Below, in pieces: positions 1 to 6,199 of a stretch of DNA of 12,536 nt. Each line of letters starts with the position of its first letter. Position 1 is the first letter of the stretch. Made by a program: the position numbers and the translations under genes. Source of the DNA: Candidatus Bathyarchaeota archaeon (lineage in GTDB: Archaea > Thermoproteota > Bathyarchaeia > Bathyarchaeales > Bathyarchaeaceae). The notes beneath the pieces were generated by a model. It ran no database searches. It was given only the letters and a program-made list of their open reading frames with translations, and was not told where the DNA came from. Location: the NCBI GenBank assembly GCA_014859755.1, contig JACUTO010000033.1:1-12536 (forward strand), written 5' to 3'.

Positions 1-6
1 CTTTCT

Positions 7-324
7 CTACTTTATTTTTCGTTTCTTTATCTCTTTAGCGAGTTTCATGCCGAGGTCCTTGATGAGTTGTTCGAATTTTTCCGGGTCGGAAACAACTAGG
101 GGGATGATTTTCTCCTCGATCTCCTCTCTCAGGTTAAGGAGGAATTCGTCTCGCTTTAGACATGGCACATAGTCTGGTAGTAGCGCTATCTTGGAGAAGG
201 CGGTCAAAAGCCTCAGAGGTCCGTAAAGCTTCGGCTCCCATAGGCATCCTTTGGCGCTGCTGATGAGAAAGGCCCCTATCTCGAAAAGGTATTCGTCACC
301 CGATTTCTCTCCTTCACGCAACAT
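7..324 (-). CDS. DUF6092-like small protein
   Basis: This 105-residue protein has an N-terminal stretch of about residues 10-40 whose key pieces are FEIGAFLISSAKGC, then WEPKLYGPLRLL. That pattern of a helix, a small-residue Ser-Ser-Ala turn and a Glu-Pro-x-x-Tyr-Gly-Pro-Leu-Arg-Leu box resembles the uncharacterised DUF6092 family, as I remember it. The function is unknown. The rest is helical and ends in a lysine-rich tail. The ATG at 324 overlaps the nitroreductase stop by one base (TGATG), so the two genes are almost certainly co-transcribed and translationally coupled. A TTG three bases upstream is a possible alternative start, but the coupled ATG is more economical. No membrane segment or signal peptide is visible. 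The family call is moderate; that it is a real gene is well supported by the overlap. Confidence 0.7.
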   Translation of the reverse strand: MLREGEKSGDEYLFEIGAFLISSAKGCLWEPKLYGPLRLLTAFSKIALLPDYVPCLKRDEFLLNLREEIEEKIIPLVVSDPEKFEQLIKDLGMKLAKEIKKRKIK

Positions 325-821
325 CAAATCCTCTCCACTATGAGTTTGTTTAAGGGCAACCTCGGCGGAGGAGAAGGATCCTCGTCCGGATAACCCAATA
401 TCACAAGGAGAACCGGTTGAATTTGGCTCGGAAGAGATAGCAATTCAGCCACTGCTTCCGCGTCAAAGGATGCAATGGGGCAACAACCTAGACCTTTAGC
501 GTAAGCCATCAAAAGGAGATTCTGGAGGGCAGCCCCCAAATCCACGTAGTGAAGTTCAGAGGTCGATTGAATCCTGTCTTTGTTAAAGCACATGACAATT
601 ATAGCGGGGGGTTCACCGAACAAACCCGGAGAAACCATCTTCAAGGCTTCGACAGTTTCTCTTTCGGTGACTATAACGAACTGCCAAGGCTGGGCGTTGC
701 CGCCGGATGGAGCCCACCTTGCAGCCTCCAACAGTTCCTCAATCTCTTGGATAGGGACCTCTTGAGGCGTGAATTTTCGAATGCTTCTTCTTCCCCTAAT
801 AAGCTCCAGTAAACTTTCCAT
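324..821 (-). CDS. Nitroreductase-family FMN flavoprotein
   Basis: This 165-aa protein belongs to the nitroreductase superfamily, which are FMN-dependent NAD(P)H oxidoreductases in the cytoplasm, usually dimers. Visible landmarks are RRSIRKF at residues 11-17 (FMN phosphate contact), the APSGGNAQPW box at 37-46, a mid-domain D-x-G-A-A-x-Q-N-x-L-L helix around 94-103, GLGCCPIASFD at 110-120, and a final GYP turn at 143-145. The length is at the short end of the family, typical of the compact archaeal and clostridial types with unknown natural substrates. The ATG at 821 is preceded by a strong GAGGAGG site 7 bases upstream, and a TATA-like sequence lies at about 853-863. It is the first gene of a pair with the DUF6092-like gene. 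The specific substrate cannot be read from the sequence. Confidence 0.92.
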   Translation of the reverse strand: MESLLELIRGRRSIRKFTPQEVPIQEIEELLEAARWAPSGGNAQPWQFVIVTERETVEALKMVSPGLFGEPPAIIVMCFNKDRIQSTSELHYVDLGAALQNLLLMAYAKGLGCCPIASFDAEAVAELLSLPSQIQPVLLVILGYPDEDPSPPPRLPLNKLIVERI

Positions 822-850
822 GTCAAGTCCTCCTCGCTTAGTTCTTTCAC

Positions 851-866
851 GAAAAATTTATGCATT
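851..866. promoter_or_regulatory. Shared AT-rich core promoter, divergent
   Basis: The sequence AAAAATTTATGCAT reads as a TATA-like element on both strands. On the minus strand it sits 30-40 bases before the nitroreductase ATG at 821. On the plus strand it is about 45 bases before the ATG of the 59-codon ORF at 903, putting a predicted start near 885, just before that ORF's GGGGAG site. Two overlapping promoters are inferred; no experimental start is known. Confidence 0.45.
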
Positions 867-902
867 GTGTTCAACAAGTAAAGGGTTAGGGGAGAACGCA
901 AC

Positions 903-1082
903 ATGGCTGAGACAGAGAAAAGGCAAAAGAAACCGAAGAAGACCGAGACGACGGATATAGAAGAATATTTGAAACAGTTGCCTCCCCCTCCTGAAGAACA
1001 CGCTCACGAGTTGAAAATGGAGAAACGTCTCAAACGTATGCTTGAGGAGCAGGAAAAGAAGGCGAAAAAGACTCTTTCTTGA
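903..1082 (+). CDS. Small charged hypothetical protein, 59 aa
   Basis: This 59-codon ORF starts at ATG 903, eight bases after a GGGGAG Shine-Dalgarno site (889-894), and ends at TGA 1080-1082. The product begins MAETEKRQKKPKKTE, has a short hydrophobic-containing helix IEEYLKQL, a run of four prolines followed by two glutamates, and a C-terminal amphipathic helix rich in Lys, Glu and Met (ELKMEKRLKRMLEEQEKK). It is highly charged, lacks cysteines and membrane segments, and I recognise no family. It fills the otherwise empty space between the divergent nitroreductase and the convergent acyl-CoA ligase, leaving 18 bases to the latter. The ribosome site, upstream TATA-like element and exact fit into the gap argue for a real gene. 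A nucleic-acid-binding or disordered accessory protein is possible, but that is a guess from composition only. Confidence 0.6.
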   Translation: MAETEKRQKKPKKTETTDIEEYLKQLPPPPEEHAHELKMEKRLKRMLEEQEKKAKKTLS

Positions 1083-1100
1083 GGTTTCTAATGATTCCCA

Positions 1101-2747
1101 TCAAGTTTTTTGGCTTAGCCTGCGCTCCCTCTCGATGAACTCTCTCCTCAAAACTTTACCCGCTAAGCTTCTCGGAATCACATCCACAAATTCCACTTCT
1201 TTAATCTTCTTGTATCCCGCAACCCTCTCTTCCACAAATTTGATGAGTTCCTCCTCGGTGGCTTTAGCTCCGCCCCTCAGTGAAACGTAAGCCTTCGGAA
1301 TTTCCCCAGCCACAGGATCAGGCTTCCCTACGACAGCGCAGTCACCCACAGCTGGATGTTCAAGGAGTACCGCCTCAAGCTCGGCTGGTCCAATCGTAAA
1401 GCCCTTGTACTTAATGGTTTCTTTCTTGCGGTCAACAACGTAGAGGTAACCGTCCTCGTCGATTTTTCCCAGATCTCCTGTGTAGAACCAGCCATTCCTA
1501 AGAACCTCCGCAGTTTCTTTAGGCCTTTTCCAATAGCCAATCATAACTTGGGGTCCTTTGATGATGATTTCGCCGACCTCTCCAGGCGGAAGCTCTTTTG
1601 TGCCGGTCTCTATGTCCACGATTTTTTGTAAAGTGTCAGGGGCCGGAGGACCAACAGATTCCAGTTTTATCTGACACAGAGGATTTGTATGGGTGACTGG
1701 CGAGGTTTCACTTAAGCCGTAACCTTGGGTAACAGTTACGCCAGTCAATTTCTCGAATTTTCTTGCGGTTTCAGGAACCATTGGTGTGGCTCCACTGCTG
1801 ATATAACGAAGAGACGACAAGTCGTATTGTTTAAGGAAGTCTGGAAACTGTGTTAGCAAGGTGAGCACGGGCATAACCGTGCTGACGACCGTTACTTTGA
1901 ACTTTTGGACGAGTTCGAGGAACTCTTCCATGTCGAATCGTTTCTGTATGACTATGCTGAGGCCGAAGCAAACAGAGGCGCAGATTAGGGTTGTCATTCC
2001 GTAGATGTGGTAGAATGGAAGATGAGCCAGGACTATGTCGTCCCTTGTGCCTTCCAATCCGTGGGTAAGGGCCAATTGGAACATGTTGCTCACTATGTTG
2101 TAGTGCGTGAGCATGCAACCCTTTGGAGGACCGGTTGTGCCGGCGGTGTACTGGAGAACCGCTAAGTCCTTTTTCGGGTTGATTTTCACTTTTGGCGGAT
2201 TAGGAGGATGCTTTTCTATGAGTTCTCTGAAGAGATATGTTTCTGGACGTCTTTTTTCTCCAACAACAATGACGTTCTTTAGCCTTGGCAACTTTTCTCG
2301 AATACTCTCTATTACGGGATACTGTTCTTCGTCAGCTATCACCATTATCGATTCTGAATCGTCGAGCTGATGCTGGGCATCTTTCTCCTTACATGAGGGG
2401 TCCAAGGCTGTTACGGTGGCTCCGGTCTTCAAGATTCCGAAGAAGGCTATGACAAATTCTGGGGAGTTCCACATGTACAAAGTTATGGTGTTTCCCTTGT
2501 TCGCGCCAAGGTCGGCTAGTGCTGCGGCAAGTTTGTCGCTAAGGGTATCAAGCTCCTTCATTGTCATCTTTTTGGGGTGTAGTATGACAAACTTGTCTGG
2601 ATCGAGTATAGCCGTAGTTTTCAAAACTTGGAATAGGGGTATGTCAGGGTAGTAAGGCCAAATGCCAAGTTGGTAGTATTCTCCGTACTTTCTGCGAGCG
2701 ATTGCCACTTCGCCTGGTATGGGCTCGGGATAGAACGACATCGACAT
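1101..2747 (-). CDS. AMP-forming acyl-CoA ligase (fatty-acyl/4CL-like)
   Basis: This 548-aa member of the ANL adenylate-forming superfamily converts a carboxylic acid, ATP and CoA into acyl-CoA, AMP and pyrophosphate. All core motifs are present: the phosphate loop YTAGTTGPPKG at 200-210, the aromatic/substrate-pocket start GYGLSET at 342-348, YTGD at 422-425, the hinge region VDRKKETIKYKGF at 438-450, and the C-terminal catalytic Lys531 in SLAGKVLRRE. The overall form matches long-/medium-chain fatty-acyl-CoA and 4-coumarate-CoA-type ligases rather than acetyl-CoA synthetase; the acyl chain cannot be fixed by eye. The phosphate loop has Ala where most family members have Ser (YTSGTTG), a mild variation. 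Translation can start at ATG 2747 or ATG 2741; both lie after a weak GGAT-type site. It has its own TATA box (2781-2790), so it need not depend on the MoaD-like gene upstream. It converges with the 59-codon ORF. Confidence 0.93.
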   Translation of the reverse strand: MSMSFYPEPIPGEVAIARRKYGEYYQLGIWPYYPDIPLFQVLKTTAILDPDKFVILHPKKMTMKELDTLSDKLAAALADLGANKGNTITLYMWNSPEFVIAFFGILKTGATVTALDPSCKEKDAQHQLDDSESIMVIADEEQYPVIESIREKLPRLKNVIVVGEKRRPETYLFRELIEKHPPNPPKVKINPKKDLAVLQYTAGTTGPPKGCMLTHYNIVSNMFQLALTHGLEGTRDDIVLAHLPFYHIYGMTTLICASVCFGLSIVIQKRFDMEEFLELVQKFKVTVVSTVMPVLTLLTQFPDFLKQYDLSSLRYISSGATPMVPETARKFEKLTGVTVTQGYGLSETSPVTHTNPLCQIKLESVGPPAPDTLQKIVDIETGTKELPPGEVGEIIIKGPQVMIGYWKRPKETAEVLRNGWFYTGDLGKIDEDGYLYVVDRKKETIKYKGFTIGPAELEAVLLEHPAVGDCAVVGKPDPVAGEIPKAYVSLRGGAKATEEELIKFVEERVAGYKKIKEVEFVDVIPRSLAGKVLRREFIERERRLSQKT

Positions 2748-2780
2748 GTTTGAATCCCAACATCCTTTCTGTCTATTCTC

Positions 2781-2790
2781 ATATATTTAT
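2781..2790 (-). promoter_or_regulatory. TATA box of acyl-CoA ligase
   Basis: Read on the minus strand the element is ATAAATATAT, preceded by an ATCC that could be part of a BRE. It lies 34-43 bases before the ATG at 2747, so the predicted transcript start is near 2757 and the leader is only about 10 nt. Its presence between two same-strand genes suggests separate transcription of the ligase. Confidence 0.6.
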
Positions 2791-2834
2791 GGATTAACAA
2801 AGATTTTGAATGTAAGCCGCTGGAGTGTACGCGG

Positions 2835-3128
2835 TTAGCCGCCGTGGGACACTGGAACTAGAACAATTTCGTCGTCGTCCTCAACCTCGGTTTCAAGTCC
2901 CTGTAAAACGCTGATTTCCTTTCCATTAACCAGAATGAGGGCGTTTGGGCGAGGGTCCTCAAGCTCTGGGTCAACCAACGTTCGCTTGAACTCAGATGAA
3001 AAAGCTTCGGTAAGTTTCTCGATTGCTTTTCCTACAGTTGCGGGTTTTTCCAATTTCACAAGAACCCGGTCTCTTCCAGAAAACTGTCGGAATACCCCTA
3101 GAAACTTAACTTCCACATTTATAACCAT
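2835..3128 (-). CDS. MoaD/ThiS-family ubiquitin-like protein
   Basis: This 97-aa protein has the beta-grasp layout of MoaD: an N-terminal strand with KFLGVFRQFSG, a central helix (KAIEKLTEAF), the strand NALILVNGKEI, then a loop before DDEIVLVPVSHGG. The chain ends exactly at the Gly-Gly that is adenylated by an E1-like (MoeB/UbaA) enzyme in this family. In archaea such proteins act as sulfur carriers for molybdopterin or tRNA thiolation and as SAMP-type protein modifiers. Which of these roles applies is not visible here, because no E1, MoaE or JAMM protease gene is in the window. The gene follows the helical gene at 3148-3522 on the same strand with a 19-base gap, so the two are likely co-transcribed. 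The site before the ATG is weak (GGATAGAG region), which fits coupling to the upstream gene. Confidence 0.88.
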   Translation of the reverse strand: MVINVEVKFLGVFRQFSGRDRVLVKLEKPATVGKAIEKLTEAFSSEFKRTLVDPELEDPRPNALILVNGKEISVLQGLETEVEDDDEIVLVPVSHGG

Positions 3129-3147
3129 ATCAACTCTATCCGATCAA

Positions 3148-3522
3148 CTAGGCGCTTTCGCCCGTGAAAAGTTCTACTATTTCAGACGCTAGTTGAACGA
3201 GGCCGTTCACTTGTTCCATCACCGTTTCGCTATCCGATCTCGGTTTTTGCGCTATTTGTTGAACCGTCCTTTCAATTTCAACAAGAAACTTCAAGATCGG
3301 GTCTTCAACAAACTGTTTCGTGTAAAGGGTTTCGTGGACTATTGTCGCAATAAAAGTGGGTTCTCCTAGGCTATAATAGATGGCTGCTTGAGCCTTTCTC
3401 AAGGCTTCAAAGATCAAACTTGGCGCCATGTATGGCGTTTTTTGAGCCGCAGTCAATTCTGCCTTTGCTTCTCTGAGATAGCGTAAAGCCCAGCCTTTTC
3501 GATAGTTATTCATTATCGACAA
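3148..3522 (-). CDS. Helical hypothetical protein upstream of MoaD-like gene
   Basis: This 124-aa protein is almost entirely alpha-helical. Residues 10-55 (RYLREAKAELTAAQ, then EALRKAQAAIYYSLGEP) have the spacing and composition of HEPN-like helical bundles, but no R-x4-6-H nuclease motif is present, so a HEPN call stays speculative. The C-terminal half contains two more helices ending in IVELFTGESA. There is no signal peptide or membrane segment. The start is decided by the ribosome site: GGGAGG at 3532-3537 lies nine bases before TTG 3522 but 18 bases before the next in-frame ATG at 3513, so TTG is preferred. The gene is immediately upstream of the MoaD-like gene and divergent from the acetyl-CoA-synthetase-like gene. 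A conserved link with the ubiquitin-like protein would be the main clue to function. Confidence 0.78.
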   Translation of the reverse strand: MSIMNNYRKGWALRYLREAKAELTAAQKTPYMAPSLIFEALRKAQAAIYYSLGEPTFIATIVHETLYTKQFVEDPILKFLVEIERTVQQIAQKPRSDSETVMEQVNGLVQLASEIVELFTGESA

Positions 3523-3531
3523 CTTAGGTGG

Positions 3532-3537
3532 CCTCCC
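3532..3537 (-). promoter_or_regulatory. Shine-Dalgarno site selecting a TTG start
   Basis: On the minus strand the bases read GGGAGG, with nine bases before the TTG at 3522. The next ATG is too far (18 bases), so this site supports non-ATG initiation for the helical gene. Confidence 0.6.
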
Positions 3538-3640
3538 TTTCTGTAGATATCTTCAGTTTATAGTATGGAATACGTAAGTGATTATAAAAGATGCCGTAGC
3601 TTCTTAGGCTTGTTTTCCCGTAGGCTAGCTGTAAGAAACG

Positions 3641-3650
3641 TATTTAAAGG
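3641..3650 (+). promoter_or_regulatory. TATA box of the acetyl-CoA-synthetase-like gene
   Basis: TATTTAAAGG lies about 40 bases before ATG 3688. The predicted start near 3671 leaves a short leader that includes the AAGGAG site at 3674-3679. Two further AT-rich elements read on the minus strand (about 3553-3564 and 3582-3590) could serve the divergent helical gene. Confidence 0.55.
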
Positions 3651-3687
3651 AATATTACAATGGTGACAACCTCAAGGAGTCTTTGCA

Positions 3688-5595
3688 ATGGAAGAACCAA
3701 AGCGAATAGAATATCCACCCCATCTTAAGTGGATGCTGAAACGAGCATTGGACGATCCTGAAGGTTTTTGGGGTGAAGTTGCCCAGGAACTTCACTGGTT
3801 CAAACCTTGGGACAAAGTTTTTGAGTGGAATTACCCCTTTTTCAAATGGTTCAAAGGCGGTGTAACTAACCTATCTTATAACTGTGTTGATTATCACGTG
3901 AAGAAGGGAAAAGGAAACAGGGCGGCTATCATTTGGGAAAATGGAGAAAAAGAAACAACCAGGGTTTTGACGTATAATCAATTACTTTTCGAGGTAAGAA
4001 GATTTGCAGCGGCGTTAAAGGCCTTGGGCGTAAAGAAAGGCGATAGAGTAACCATTTACCTGCCAATGATTCCCGAAGCCATCATCGCTATGTTAGCCAC
4101 TACCAGAATCGGAGCCATACACTCGGTTGTTTTCGGAGGCTTCGGGTATGGAGCTTTAGCTGACAGAATAGTAGACGCGGAGTCCGAGATCGTTGTCACC
4201 ACGGATGCAGGATACAGAAAAGGTAAAACGGTTCCCCTGAAGGGAGTAGTGGACCAAGCCCTGAAGGGGGTTAAGGGTGTTAGAAAGGTTATCGTGTTGA
4301 AGAGGGAGCCAGAAGAACCACCCATGACGCGGGGAAGAGACATATATTGGGAGGAAGCCCTTGACAAAGGTAAGGGAACAAGCGCAGAAGTTGTTCCAAT
4401 GCGGTCTGACGAGTTGGCTTTCATTCTTTATACATCTGGAACCATGGCAAAGCCTAAGGGCACGGTTCAGCCTCACGGAAGCTATCAGGTTTACATTTAC
4501 GCTATGGGCAAGTGGGTCTACGACATGAGGGAAACCGACGTGTGGTGGTCTACTTCGGATATAGGCTGGATCGTAGGTCACAGCTACGTTGTTTATGCGC
4601 CCCTACTCTTCGGTTGTTCAACAATCATGTACGAGGGAGTTCCAGACTATCCAACACCAGACGTATGGTGGAAAGTAGTGGAGAAGAACCTAGTAACGCA
4701 GATGTGGATATCCCCGACAGGCGCTAGAGCACTAATGAAATACGGGGATAAATGGCCTAAAAAGCACGATCTAAGCTCTGTGAGGCTAGTGGTCTGCGCT
4801 GGAGAAGTTCTGAACCCTCCCGCTCACGAATGGCTTCAAAAAACGGTTTTCGAAGATAGGATACCAGTAATCGATCACATGTGGCAGACAGAGAGCAGTG
4901 GACCCATGGTTGGAAACCCCTACGGAATTGCCATGCTTCCCATAAAACCGGGATCCGCAACCATTCCCTTGCCCGGCATCGACGCTGACATCGTGGATGA
5001 CGAGGGGAAATCTCTTCCTGTGGGTGCAAAAGGAAACTTTGTCGTTAGAAGACCTTTCCCTGGTTTAACGCCAACCATCTGGAGGGATAAGGATAGATAC
5101 GCTACAGAATATTGGGACAGAATACCTAGATGCTACTACACAGGTGATGGAGCCATAAAAGATGCGGATGGATACATATGGTTTCTTGGCAGGGTTGACG
5201 AAGTAATCAAGATAGCTGCTCATAGAATTGGAACCATAGAAATTGAAAGCGCGTTACTTTCCCATCCAGCTGTTGCAGAAGCGGCGGTGGTAGGGAAACC
5301 AGATCCAATGAGGGGAGAAGTAGCCTGCGCCTTTGTGGTCCTGAAACCAGGGCATCAACCCGGTGATGAATTGAAGGATACGCTCAGAGGAGTTGTGAGG
5401 AAAACTCTGGGTCCAATTGTAGTGATAGGCAACATCCTTTTCGTAAGTAAGGTTCCAAAAACGAGAAGCGGCAAGATCATGAGAAGACTGATAAAGGCCG
5501 TGGTAACCGGCCAATCGCTTGGAGATTACTCCACCATAGAGGATGCGACAGCAATTGACGAAGTCAAAAAAGCCGCTGGAGAAGTTAGAAAATAG
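3688..5595 (+). CDS. Acetyl-CoA-synthetase-like AMP-forming acyl-CoA synthetase
   Basis: This 635-aa enzyme has the full acetyl-/propionyl-CoA synthetase architecture: an N-terminal ACS segment with FW and WF-rich pieces (residues 27-60), the GAIHSVVFGGF box near residues 142-152, the phosphate loop at 248-258, WWSTSDIGW, the MWQTESSG pocket with Trp399, YYTGDGA, the hinge, and catalytic Lys596 in PKTRSGKIMRR, the residue acetylated in bacterial Acs. Trp399 aligns with the tryptophan that restricts the pocket to short acids, so acetate or propionate is the likely substrate. Two conserved motifs are altered. The phosphate loop reads YTSGTMAKPKG instead of the usual S/T-T-G-K-P-K-G, and the glycine of the G-H-R motif is Ala511. 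3-hydroxypropionate or another short acid is therefore possible. The start follows an AAGGAG site 8 bases upstream. Confidence 0.9.
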   Translation: MEEPKRIEYPPHLKWMLKRALDDPEGFWGEVAQELHWFKPWDKVFEWNYPFFKWFKGGVTNLSYNCVDYHVKKGKGNRAAIIWENGEKETTRVLTYNQLLFEVRRFAAALKALGVKKGDRVTIYLPMIPEAIIAMLATTRIGAIHSVVFGGFGYGALADRIVDAESEIVVTTDAGYRKGKTVPLKGVVDQALKGVKGVRKVIVLKREPEEPPMTRGRDIYWEEALDKGKGTSAEVVPMRSDELAFILYTSGTMAKPKGTVQPHGSYQVYIYAMGKWVYDMRETDVWWSTSDIGWIVGHSYVVYAPLLFGCSTIMYEGVPDYPTPDVWWKVVEKNLVTQMWISPTGARALMKYGDKWPKKHDLSSVRLVVCAGEVLNPPAHEWLQKTVFEDRIPVIDHMWQTESSGPMVGNPYGIAMLPIKPGSATIPLPGIDADIVDDEGKSLPVGAKGNFVVRRPFPGLTPTIWRDKDRYATEYWDRIPRCYYTGDGAIKDADGYIWFLGRVDEVIKIAAHRIGTIEIESALLSHPAVAEAAVVGKPDPMRGEVACAFVVLKPGHQPGDELKDTLRGVVRKTLGPIVVIGNILFVSKVPKTRSGKIMRRLIKAVVTGQSLGDYSTIEDATAIDEVKKAAGEVRK

Positions 5596-5656
5596 AAAGT
5601 TAATGACCAACGTGATCGCTGAATTTTGTCCAAATTTTACAACAGTTCAGATCATT

Positions 5657-5681
5657 TCTGTCTTTTTTCTATAATTTTTCG
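5657..5681 (+). terminator. T-rich terminator after the ACS-like gene
   Basis: The plus strand carries T-tracts (TTTCTG, CTTTTTTC at 5661-5669, then AATTTTTC) about 60-85 bases after the stop codon. Oligo-T tracts without a hairpin are the usual archaeal intrinsic termination signal. Confidence 0.5.
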
Positions 5682-5710
5682 TCCACTCACATCAGTGGTC
5701 TGATAGTCTT

Positions 5711-5720
5711 CTTTTTATAG
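5711..5720 (+). promoter_or_regulatory. TATA-like element before the candidate RNA
   Basis: CTTTTTATAG lies about 26 bases before G5742-G5745, where the long stem of the candidate RNA begins. The same T-run directly follows the small hairpin at 5691-5704, so it could alternatively be part of a terminator. Confidence 0.4.
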
Positions 5721-5741
5721 TATCTCTCCCATTTTTACTTC

Positions 5742-5900
5742 TAGGAGTTGGAGGCGTGCAGCGGTCATCCGTTAACTCCTTTCTCTTTCAGCGGTTCTCT
5801 TTTTAGTCAGCTGCTGTACGCCTTTCCAACTTTACCTATGTCTTCCGTAAACTTATCCCTTGAGAAAGCTTCGGTGTTGAAAAGTTACTTTTCTCAATGT
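5742..5900 (+). ncRNA. Candidate structured non-coding RNA
   Basis: Three consecutive hairpins occupy this stretch. Hairpin 1 pairs GTTGGA, GGCGT and GCAGC (5747-5762, contiguous) with GCTGC (5810-5814), ACGCC (5818-5822) and TCCAAC (5825-5830): 16 Watson-Crick pairs with two bulges only on the 3' side. Hairpin 2 pairs TTTAC (5831-5835) with GTAAA (5847-5851). Hairpin 3 pairs TTGAGAAA (5860-5867) with TTTCTCAA (5890-5897). A TATA-like box is placed to start transcription at the base of hairpin 1. The only ORFs here are weak. I do not recognise SRP RNA, RNase P RNA, a C/D or H/ACA guide, or a riboswitch in it. The strand is inferred from the promoter; stems exist on either strand. Confidence 0.4.
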
Positions 5901-5933
5901 AAAAAGCGGCTTAAACTATGGCAAGTGTCTTTT

Positions 5934-6158
5934 TCATTCTATTTCTTCCTCTGATTCGGGAGCTCCAGCACCGTATGTTATGGCTATTAATCTAGTCGTG
6001 TAGCCAGCTATTCTGTTTCTCAGTTTTGTTGAAGAAATGTTGGTAAGAGCATTCACGAGTTTTTTGTTGTTTTCAAAGTCTGTTGTGAATTTGTCTGGAA
6101 ACCGCTCCACCAATTCTCGAGCCATCCGCTTTACATGCTCAGTTCGCACTTTGCCCAA
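5934..6158 (-). CDS. rps17e: Small-subunit ribosomal protein S17e
   Basis: This 74-aa protein is archaeal/eukaryotic S17e, a component of the 30S subunit absent from bacteria. The family signature is clear along the whole chain: GKVRTEHVKRMARELVERFP at residues 2-21, FTTDFENNKKLV at 24-35, and the highly conserved KLRNRIAGYTTRL around residues 45-57, followed by an acidic tail (ESEEEIE) typical of archaeal versions. Its length is normal. The start is TTG 6158. No in-frame ATG exists upstream before a plausible ribosome site, and GGAGGG lies 11 bases before the TTG, a little far but acceptable. The TatD remnant ends 41 bases upstream on the same strand, so rps17e may be read from that gene's transcript. 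A T-run on the minus strand at 5905-5901 could end the transcript. Confidence 0.95.
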   Translation of the reverse strand: MGKVRTEHVKRMARELVERFPDKFTTDFENNKKLVNALTNISSTKLRNRIAGYTTRLIAITYGAGAPESEEEIE

Positions 6159-6199
6159 GTCTTCAGTTGCCCTCCATGGTTAAACTGTTTCCTTTCCCC

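Larger units (their letters stand above)
5596..5933. other. Gene-free interval between the ACS-like gene and rps17e
   Basis: No ORF here looks coding. From left to right it contains a T-rich end for the ACS-like transcript (5657-5681), two small overlapping hairpins (CACT..AGTG 5683-5696 and ATCAG..CTGAT 5691-5704), a TATA-like element at 5711-5720, the candidate structured RNA at about 5742-5900, and an A-run at 5901-5905 that reads as a T-run for rps17e on the minus strand. Confidence 0.6.

Noticed and set aside
2748..2758. GTTTGAATCCC, resembling a tRNA T-loop
   Set aside because: There is no flanking acceptor or anticodon arm, and it lies in the leader of the acyl-CoA ligase gene.
3148..3522. 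HEPN-type toxin with a MNT-like antitoxin partner
   Set aside because: The helical pattern is HEPN-like but the R-x4-6-H motif is missing and the neighbour is a MoaD-like protein, not a nucleotidyltransferase.
5596..5650. Possible C/D box guide RNA (GTGATC and CTGA motifs)
   Set aside because: The C-box match is poor (consensus RTGATGA), no paired C'/D' boxes and no terminal stem are visible.
5760..5885. A minus-strand peptide-like frame interrupted by TGA (FSRDKFTEDIGKVGKAYSS, stop, then LKREPLKEKGVNG)
   Set aside because: It looks protein-like by eye, but it has no start codon, has an in-frame TGA, no downstream selenocysteine element that I can identify, and the same bases form long complementary stems. 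A decayed gene remains possible but unproven.
5748..5954. A 68-codon plus-strand reading frame across the candidate RNA
   Set aside because: It would start at a TTG immediately after the AGGAG, too close to be used, is Ser/Phe/Leu-rich without family resemblance, and overlaps the end of rps17e.
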